Shown: piece by piece, positions 57,326-64,000 of the stretch
Position numbering within the stretch: position 1 is the first letter of the stretch
Layout of the letters: every line of letters starts with the position of its first letter
Assembly: GCA_030295235.1 (NCBI GenBank)
Contig: AP026132.1
Location: 124,001-188,000 of the forward strand
From: Fistulifera solaris
Lineage: Eukaryota; Bacillariophyta; Bacillariophyceae; Naviculales; Stauroneidaceae
Length of the DNA: 64,000 nt
Reading direction: 5' to 3'
Program-made: the position numbers and the translations under genes
Notes under the pieces: model-generated
Database searches by the model: none
What the model was told of the DNA's origin: nothing
What the model saw: the letters and a program-made list of their open reading frames with translations, nothing else

Positions 57326-58483
57326 ATGGGAAGCGACGCATTTAAGTCAATGTACGAAGGAAAAGATCCTCTTCTGCAGGACGAACCGAGCTGCTATCAT
57401 TGCTCCGTCAAGCCGACGACCAAGTTGTTGAGATGCTCACGCTGTCACGTTGCTTGGTATTGCACCCCAACCTGTCAAAAAGCGCACCATAAGAAGCATC
57501 GCTTCTTGTGTATGGAAATTGATAAATACACAAAACTTCGTTGATGACGAGGGAAACAGACTCTGTGCAGCACTGGGTGCGAACATCTTTGAGACTGAGA
57601 TCGGCAACTTTTGGGGCTTATTACCTGCGACAGCAACCTACATGGATCTCACGAGCCTTAGCAAACTGGTATTCGTCGCTTGCTCTCGAGTGCAATGTGA
57701 AAGAAGTTTGGGAGAAAGCGCTCTATCATCAATTGGAGCATTTGCAGCTGGGTGTGCTGGATCGGATGGACGCGCGATTGCGAGTGCCCTTCTTTTTGTT
57801 GTACATGAATCGCGACGACGGCGCGTTTACATTCATTCGCTACTGGGTGGAGACAAAAGAGGTTTTGGAGACAAATCCAGATGCGGTGTTTGAACGTCAC
57901 AGAAACAGCAAATCCGGCGATTGGCTTTACCCGCGTGAAACCGATGCTCGATATCTGGACATTTTTGATCAAGTACCGGGTGACTTAATACAAGAAATGG
58001 AGCTTCCTTTTCTTGTAGCACTTTTTCTCATAAAGCTTAGCATAGTGGCGTCTCACGACGATGCTACTGAATCCATGGATATTGGCGTTCAAAACCACCG
58101 GAGGGCAGCGTATTCAAGAGGTGCAATCGGCAATCGCAGAAATGTTGGTTCGTCAAGATGTGGATGCGGAGAATCAACGCCGACAAATTTATTGGCTCTT
58201 GTTTTTGATTCATCGGAGGAACCCGCACATGCTGCCGGGTCTAACCAATCCAGCACCCTACTTCAATCGACCGCCGCCCACGGACCGTATTGCGGGTGAG
58301 CCTTCCGAAGTTAGCATGTGTTTGTTGGATTGCAAGGTCGCTTTCTATCGGGTGCCAGCGGCACCCGAAATACTGAAAAAACATTTTGGCAGCAATCGAG
58401 TCGTCTGCACCGACGAGGCCACGAATTGGTTGCTGAAAACAGAAGTTAGCGCAATTCGGTACAGGTTTGTGAATGAAAGATGA
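57326..58483 (+). CDS. MYND zinc-finger family, copy 4 (best preserved)
   Basis: About 385 residues from ATG 57326. The MYND finger is CYHCSVKPTTKLLRCSRC, AWYCTPTCQ, HHKKHRFLC. The long middle block (NWYSSLALECNVKEVWEKAL, VPFFLLYMNRDDGAFTF, RYWVETKEVLE, GDWLYPRETDARYLDIF, FLVALFLIKLSIVA) is open in one frame of 252 codons, and the end (GQRIQEVQSAIAEMLVRQD, NPHMLPGLTNP, AFYRVPAAPEILKKHFG) is in one frame too. Only three shifts are seen, two at homopolymers (A4 near 57533, GG near 58085) and one near 57650. I take this as the reference member. The region after the finger is all-helical in look and has no known domain name. Confidence 0.78.
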
Positions 58484-59210
58484 GCATTTATGTGATGATT
58501 AATGAGGATATGGCATGCACCTGTCTCTAATTGCCGGTGAAAGCTGACCTGCATACCTCGTACGCCGTGAAGTTCAGAAGTCACATGGCAACTACAGAAC
58601 TGTTAATGGGGAGAACGTTAAACAGACAAAATGTTGACTAGAGGCCTATCATTTGGACTCCATTTTATACCTTTAAAGAGCCTTTAACGACTCATATTCC
58701 GTACGGAGTAGTGAAACTAGTCTAAGTCTATCAGACGTCGTCTTGCGGCTTAGGTCCCAACCTAGGTGCTTCACTAGAGGTGGGCAAGCGACTATAAAGT
58801 CTTCTTAGGCGGTAGGTAAATCCTACTAATCAATGAGTTATTATTTAGTTTTTATTGTTAGTCTAAGTCTATCTTGTCATCATAGTTTTGGCTAGATTTA
58901 AATCACGTAACTGGTAAAAATGAGGTTTTGAGATGTCGCACGGTGCGGTATAGTCACCAACGGAGAGAGGAGTTTCTTTATTTAAAGCTTTTAGCCGTTG
59001 TAGCGCGCACGTCTTTTCGCGGCATCAGAACTAACCTTACCGGCTACGCCGGGTACTGATTTGACGCCTTTATTTATTTGGTTTGCGCGTGATTGATGCT
59101 CAATGCGATGTCGACTTTGACAAAAGAAATGAAAGCTGGAAAGTCAATTGCAATAAGCAGGAGAACTCTTGAATCAAAATCCGACTCTATTAGTCATACA
59201 GAAGAACAGA
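58484..59210. other. Spacer between MYND copies 4 and 5
   Basis: About 730 bp. 'gtctaagtctatc' occurs twice (near 58722 and 58860). No gene seen. Confidence 0.5.
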
Positions 59211-60312
59211 ATGGTAGATAACGATCTAAACATCAACAGAGATCGATTGCCGATGTACGAAGGAAAAGATCCGTTTCTGCGTGAAGAACCGTGCTGCTTG
59301 CATTGTTTCAAGACACCCGACACAAAGTTAGTGAAATGCTCACGCTGTCAAATAGCCTGGTATTGCAACGAAACCTGTCAAAAGAGCACTTTCCGAAACA
59401 TCGTGACTTCTGTAAGCACGTATCGGAATGCCACATAAAGGTTCAACTTATGAAGGAGTATCTTCGCTCCGAGCCGCAGGAAAGCGTGTTTGAGACAGAT
59501 ATCGGCAATTTTTGGGGCAGGGAAGACACCATACCTTTTATGCAATCGACCTTTATGTTAGCCAGCTGGTACTTTGTTGCCGCCCACGAAAGCGACATCC
59601 GAGAAGTTCTAGAAAAGGCGCTCTTTGTTCTTCTAGAGCATCTTCGATTGGGGCGTTCTCGATGAAAGAGAAGCACGATGGCGAGCACCTTTCTTTCTCT
59701 TGTCTTTGAATCGTGACGATGATGCGTATTCGTTCATTCGTTATTGGGTGCGGTTCAAGGAATTGTTAGATTTAGATCAAGATGATTTTCAAATTCCGAT
59801 AACTATTTGAACAGCAAAGAAGGTGATTGGATCTACCCCCGTGAAACCGATTGTCGATATTTGGACGTTTTTCAAGACATCTGGTCAAACGAAAATGCGC
59901 AGGAGACGGAGCTTGCTTTTCTGGTTGCACTCCTAATCATCAAGCTTCGAATTGTGGCGGCTCACGGCAGCCAAGTTTTCGATTGAACTTGCATTGGGAG
60001 GCGTAGCTGGACAGCGTATTCAGGAAGTGCAACCAGCAATCGAAGAGATGGTTATTCGTCAGGATGCGGACGTGGAAGGTCAACGAGCAAGTCCATCGGT
60101 TAATGGGCGTGATTCATGACAAGAATCCGTCAGTGCTCCTTGCCTTACTGAATCCGAGACCTGTTATGGAGGAGTCTAAACCAAAGTCTGGTGTCCCTTC
60201 CGATGTCCATAGAATACTCATGGACTGCAAAGCCGTTTATTATCGGGTGCCAGAAGCAGTCGAACTACTTAAGGAGCGCTTGGGCAGCATTCAATCCTCG
60301 GTTATTGCTTAA
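59211..60312 (+). CDS. MYND zinc-finger family, copy 5
   Basis: Starts at ATG 59211; YEGKDPFLREEPCC matches copies 1 and 4. The MYND finger is CLHCFKTPDTKLVKCSRC, AWYCNETCQ, HFPKHRDFC (the His/Cys part is in a second frame after an A4 run near 59385). Family blocks follow: ETDIGNFWGREDTIPFMQST, EVLEKALFVLLEHLRLG, RDDDAYSFIRYWV, GDWIYPRETDCRYLDVFQDI, FLVALLIIKLRIVAAH, GQRIQEVQPAIEEMVIRQD and a tail with VYYRVPEAVELLKERLG. About five or six shifts, mostly at short runs. More interrupted than copy 4, so it may be a young pseudogene. Confidence 0.65.
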
Positions 60313-60471
60313 GTCTTTTGCTTTTCCTATGGTCCGACAAGATATGAGGTACCGGAGTAATAAATAAGGCTTTAAAGCAAACTAGGAATAAGTTGATGTG
60401 TGGAGACAAGCAACATATCGACTCCACAGTAATTTCATAGAAACAGCATATTCACGCATAAATGACTATAA

Positions 60472-62794
60472 TCAGTCTTCCTCTTTTATCTTGGCAACGG
60501 GTAATTCCGGTGTTGCCCACTTGTAAGCATACTGCCAGGCTGGATACATATCTTGACATCGCTGGAGCTCCGATGGCTTGTAAAGCTCTCTTAAACGATG
60601 CAAAACCTGACCCACCACTGGCACGGAAAATGCGTTTCCAATAAGACGCATACAATATTCTTTTTGATTATAATGCAACAGCTAAAAAACAAGCAGCAAG
60701 TGAGGAAAGGGATGTGATGAGGAATGGTTTGCCGTTCATGCACTTACTGCTTGCTGTCCCGGTGACCCCTTTCTGCTTGGTGGCGGGGCAAGCTTGATTG
60801 AAGGTGGACATCCCTTTTCGAAACTGAAAGGCATTGCATCGTTTTTGAACGGTCGGCCCAAAAAGTTTCCCGCAAAACAATGCAGTTCCGGAGGCAGCAT
60901 TTCACGCCAGTCCTTCTCAAGTGGCCAAGTCTCTGCATCTTGTCCCTCCTTTTCACAACTATACTTGTTACAAAGCGCATACCCTTGACAATACAGAAGA
61001 TCAAAGAGCATAGACACTAATATGGGGCAAAAGTGAGAAACCAGTCTAACCGTTTCGATTGCAGACTTACCTGGCTCGCTGACGTATCCTTCCGGGTACC
61101 CCATGATTCGCTCTCGTTCTGCCACATTGTAGCACCGCATAAGGTACCTTCCCTTTTGCTTGGATGTACTTTGAAGATTTGCATGCGAGTGTCTTCAAGA
61201 CGTCCCTTGCTTGCCATGAAGGTATGTGCCTTAATCCGACGCTCTTCGGTGTCGTCCCCATCCTGAAATGGAAGCATTTGTGCAGGAACGTAGTCGTCAT
61301 CCAAACAACTCTTTAATGACGCAATGCAGCCTCGCTCTTCTTCTGATGGATCTGAGTACGGAATGTTCGTGAAAAATGACGTCTTCTTCGACCGGGCGAA
61401 AATTCCCACGCATCGATCTCGATGGGGTCCCACTTAAATCCAAATGCGGCCGAGATCTTGCTCAATTCTGATGGCATTTCATTCTCTAAAGACTCGTTCC
61501 TCGTTTCGTGGAGGTCATTGCCAGCCGAACTGTCCTTCCGTTTTAATGCCTTCCCAGTTTTGGTTGAAATTCTTTCTTTTCATAGTCTTCTCTGTCTGAT
61601 ATGACAACATTCTCTATCATGACGTGCAAGTCACGGGCTTTTTTGTTCGCGTTTGATGCTCTGGAAGAGCTTTCCCGTCAAAAGCATGTACTCGCCGTAC
61701 TTTCCCTTCGTTCCCTCTCTCTTGGCATTGACGCGGCTATAGTCGACACAGGGAGGGCCTCCGGTAATCAAATCGATTCCTCCTGCTAGCGATGATCATA
61801 ATGAGAATCCAAAAAGTTGCGTACGAAAAGATACAACATTGCACGTACCATTCTGTATATGCTTCACCGCAAAGGCGCGAAAAACTTTGTCATCCGAAGA
61901 ATCAAAGATATCTTCAAAGCGATCGTAGTAAACATGTTCGATTCCATCATCCGAGATCTTCCATTTCGATAGTCGCGCGTAGCCGCCGTCAAAATTACAA
62001 TCGGGTCCCATGTTCTTGGCTCGCTTTTGCTTGGCAAACTGGCGCAGCGACTCTACAAAAGCAAAGTCATGGTTCATACGAGTAACGAATGTCGCGACTT
62101 GATCGTGTTCGACGTGGATCACTTTCTTAATGGGAATATTCAATCGTTTGAGAACAACCAGTGCCGTTCCTGTACCACCAAACAGATCCAGAACTACCAA
62201 GCCTTCCTTTCGCTTGCACTCGGTTTGAATTTGAAAGCGCTTCATAACTTCTTCTGCATAAGAGTCATTCGTCATGAGTAAAGAACCTGGCAACGGCAAG
62301 TCACCCATATTGAAATAGCCCGACTCGAGGCGATTTCCTTTCTCGATTGATTCATTCGCTTCAACCGCCGTCACATAAACGTCGACGCTTTTCTTCTCGG
62401 TAAAGTCTATACTATCATTTGCCTGCACTTGCATCCCACCGTGACAGCAAAGACGATGAAAATGATCTGTATTGCATGAAAGGAACACACCATCGCACGG
62501 AATGTATTCATCATTGTACGCATCGAATATAAGCTTCGTTTTTCTCTTCGGTGAGCAATGACACACGGCACAACAGAAAGGGAAGCTCCGCTCAATTTCT
62601 TCATCTGTCTCTATTCGTTTCACATCGTCGTCGACATTGTCGTTCTGCGTGCGTTTGAGTTGTTGCCGTTCCGGAGCAGATTCCTCCTCGACTTCCGAGT
62701 CGTCGTCGTCGTCGTCCGGGGATGAATCTACATCGTCCACGGGTAGTTTTTGTTTATGAAAGTACGTAAGACGCTGTCGTTTGGGTCCGGCCAT
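60472..62794 (-). CDS. DNMT3: DNMT3-like DNA (cytosine-5) methyltransferase
   Basis: About 712 residues. Exons 62794-61849, 61782-61071, 61016-60748 and 60681-60472, with three GT-AG introns of 66, 54 and 66 bp. The N-terminus is basic/acidic, then Cys/His rich (CAVCHCSPK...CNTDHFHRLCCH). Methyltransferase motifs follow in order: I (VLDLFGGTGTALVVLKRLNI), IV with the catalytic Cys (GGPPCVDYSRVN), VI (HVMIENV), VIII-like (IDA...FSPGRRRR), IX (RYLMRCYNVAERERIMGYPE) and X (IGNAFSVPVV). The DNMT3-type order and motif I are the reason for the name. Exon 2 has four one-base run differences (T6 61639-61644, T4 61557-61560, A5 61372-61376, one near 61160); correcting them restores the motifs and the phase at every splice site. 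The catalytic site is intact, so a working de novo methyltransferase is plausible. Confidence 0.88.
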
Positions 62795-63491
62795 GGTTAT
62801 GTTTCTTTTCCTTTTAGAAATTCAATGGTTTGCAAAACGAAGGAAAGGATGAACGAGCAAGCGATTGAAGTACAATGCAAATGAACGAAATAATGGCTCT
62901 TATTGTTGCTTATTTGGCTATATCGATAGAGCTGGAAAATGCGTCTCGTGACGGAAATCAGTGACGTCTCTTTATTGTGTAGAATTCGTACGAGACGCTA
63001 CGGCAGATGACGGGCGCCCCGCCACGCTGTTTTCTACACCCTGTTCCAAATAAGAGTCAATATTTTTTAAAAACTAACTAGGATCAACCTCTTTGATGAG
63101 AATGTTCATGCCATTATTATTGGTGGGTTCTTTTATGCTTTGTGTTCTACAGCTATTACGCAAAACAGGTGCTGAAGCTGTGTTTAGCTTCCGATACTTG
63201 TTTGAATCTGGGACTAAAACTCTCTATTTAAAGACTATCTGGTCCCTCGTTAAGGTTATAGATAGCCCCGTACCATGTATACCTTACCGGTACAAAATAT
63301 TACAGTAACTATAATGAGAAATGTGTTGCGTACTGAGCGAGTAGCATGAAAAAGAACAAGGCGAAAAACTGTTAAGGAAAAGAAAAAGTCCGCTTGCTGT
63401 CATTCATGTAAATATTTCTTATTTCTTCCGTAACGCATTCACTTGTACGTGTGTTGAGAGTCTTATCAACTCCCGCAAACTCGACCGCACC
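62795..63491. other. Divergent promoter region between DNMT3 and the F-box-like gene
   Basis: About 700 bp between genes that point away from each other. A 71-codon plus-strand frame at 63093-63308 starts with a hydrophobic stretch but has no further support. Confidence 0.5.
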
Positions 63492-64000
63492 ATGTCGACA
63501 GAAATTCACGAGGACCCGAATGACGACTCCTCCTCGCTCAGCATGATTCCTTCCTTGTTAACACTCCCGTTCGATTGCCGCATCGCCATTTTGCAATGCG
63601 TCCCGAATCTTTCCGATATTGCTTGTACGTGTCGACAGTTGCGGCACGAACGGAATCATCCGTCCCTCGATCCAACGAGAACTGTCACCGTCAGGTTCCG
63701 CGGACCGACTTCGGGGGAAACTTTAGTACAGAGTTTGAAGCAGATGAAAGAGGCTCTCGGAAAGACCGGTTTTCCCCTGGAATTGCAACTCACGGGGTCT
63801 CCCTTTGTCATCCCGACAGATTTCAGTCGCTTTTCGCATTTCGTTCGTCAATGGAGTCTTCCGCAAGTGCGATTGCTCGATTTGTCGAATCGCATTGCGG
63901 AGGATGACGAACCGAAACGGATTGATATTAGTGTCCTCATGTTTCTCGCCATGGTGTTACCCAATTTACTCGAAATTGCATGCAAACCAACCAGTTTTCC
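63492..64000 (+). CDS. F-box/leucine-rich-like protein, 5' part cut by the window edge
   Basis: Open from ATG 63492 to the end of the window (169 residues). Residues ~20-50 (PSLLTLPFDCRIAILQCVPN, LSDIACTCRQLRHE) fit an F-box-like helix pair: the LP..C...IL..... L......C..L order is typical. Next come leucine-spaced stretches (FVRQWSLPQVRLLDLSNRIA, LMFLAMVLPNLLEIA) that could start a leucine-rich repeat. If it is an F-box protein, it would pair with SKP1. The Ser/Asp-rich first 18 residues are low complexity. The frame is intact so far. Confidence 0.5.
   Translation, partial: MSTEIHEDPNDDSSSLSMIPSLLTLPFDCRIAILQCVPNLSDIACTCRQLRHERNHPSLDPTRTVTVRFRGPTSGETLVQSLKQMKEALGKTGFPLELQLTGSPFVIPTDFSRFSHFVRQWSLPQVRLLDLSNRIAEDDEPKRIDISVLMFLAMVLPNLLEIACKPTSF

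Noticed and set aside
51636-60312. SMYD-type lysine methyltransferases
   Set aside because: The MYND fingers are clear, but no SET motifs (such as NH.C.PN or GEE.) are found before or after them.
1-64000. Retroelements, Polinton-like elements, tRNA genes and CRISPR arrays
   Set aside because: I found no reverse transcriptase, integrase or capsid motif, no cloverleaf I could fold by eye, and no short regular repeats with unique spacers.

Overview
This is a eukaryotic nuclear window, most likely from a pennate diatom and best matched by Phaeodactylum tricornutum or a close relative. I infer this from several things: compact gene spacing; few, short GT-AG introns (54-160 bp); a Psb27 precursor with a signal peptide, an SAFTP plastid motif and a twin-arginine lumen signal; BspA/DUF285 proteins; and a zinc-finger protein with the diatom 'QVGI.CRFC' module. 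I see no recognisable retroelement, tRNA, rRNA or CRISPR array.

Layout. 1-0.69 kb: the end of an unidentified gene. 1.6-2.2 kb: a Nudix hydrolase. 2.3-15.9 kb (minus): two giant Ser/Asp-rich membrane proteins ending in BspA/DUF285 repeats; a third, smaller paralogue lies at 22.1-23.5 kb. 17.2-19.7 kb: a lipoyl-like domain protein without the usual lysine, and a four-exon bifunctional 6-phosphofructo-2-kinase/fructose-2,6-bisphosphatase. 20.0-24.4 kb: nested tandem repeats. 24.7-33.3 kb: a GRIP-domain golgin, a diatom zinc-finger protein, SKP1 and a protein-only RNase P. 33.6-34.6 kb: a 235/236-bp tandem repeat. 34.8-44.9 kb: housekeeping genes (M3 oligopeptidase, Psb27, GDP-mannose-type transporter, NDUFS8, SNRNP27, RCC1-like). 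45.9-51.2 kb: PP2A B'' subunit, an HSP70 relic and a THAP-like protein. 50.3-60.3 kb: a tandem cluster of MYND zinc-finger genes and fragments. 60.5-62.8 kb: a DNMT3-like cytosine methyltransferase. 63.5-64 kb: the start of an F-box/LRR-like gene.

Many conserved genes are interrupted by single-base shifts, nearly all at short homopolymers. In more than ten genes, correcting one base per run gives a length divisible by three and restores the family motifs. The simplest reading is consensus error in the assembly, not mass pseudogenisation. I therefore annotate these loci as single genes and say where reading frames change. Exceptions that look truly decayed are the HSP70 relic, the first MYND copy and two short MYND fragments.

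The most interesting items are the 9.5-kb acidic BspA gene, a PRORP that has apparently lost its whole structural zinc site, a palindrome-headed repeat family shared by tandem and dispersed loci, the MYND cluster, and a DNMT3-like enzyme with a Cys/His-rich N-terminus.
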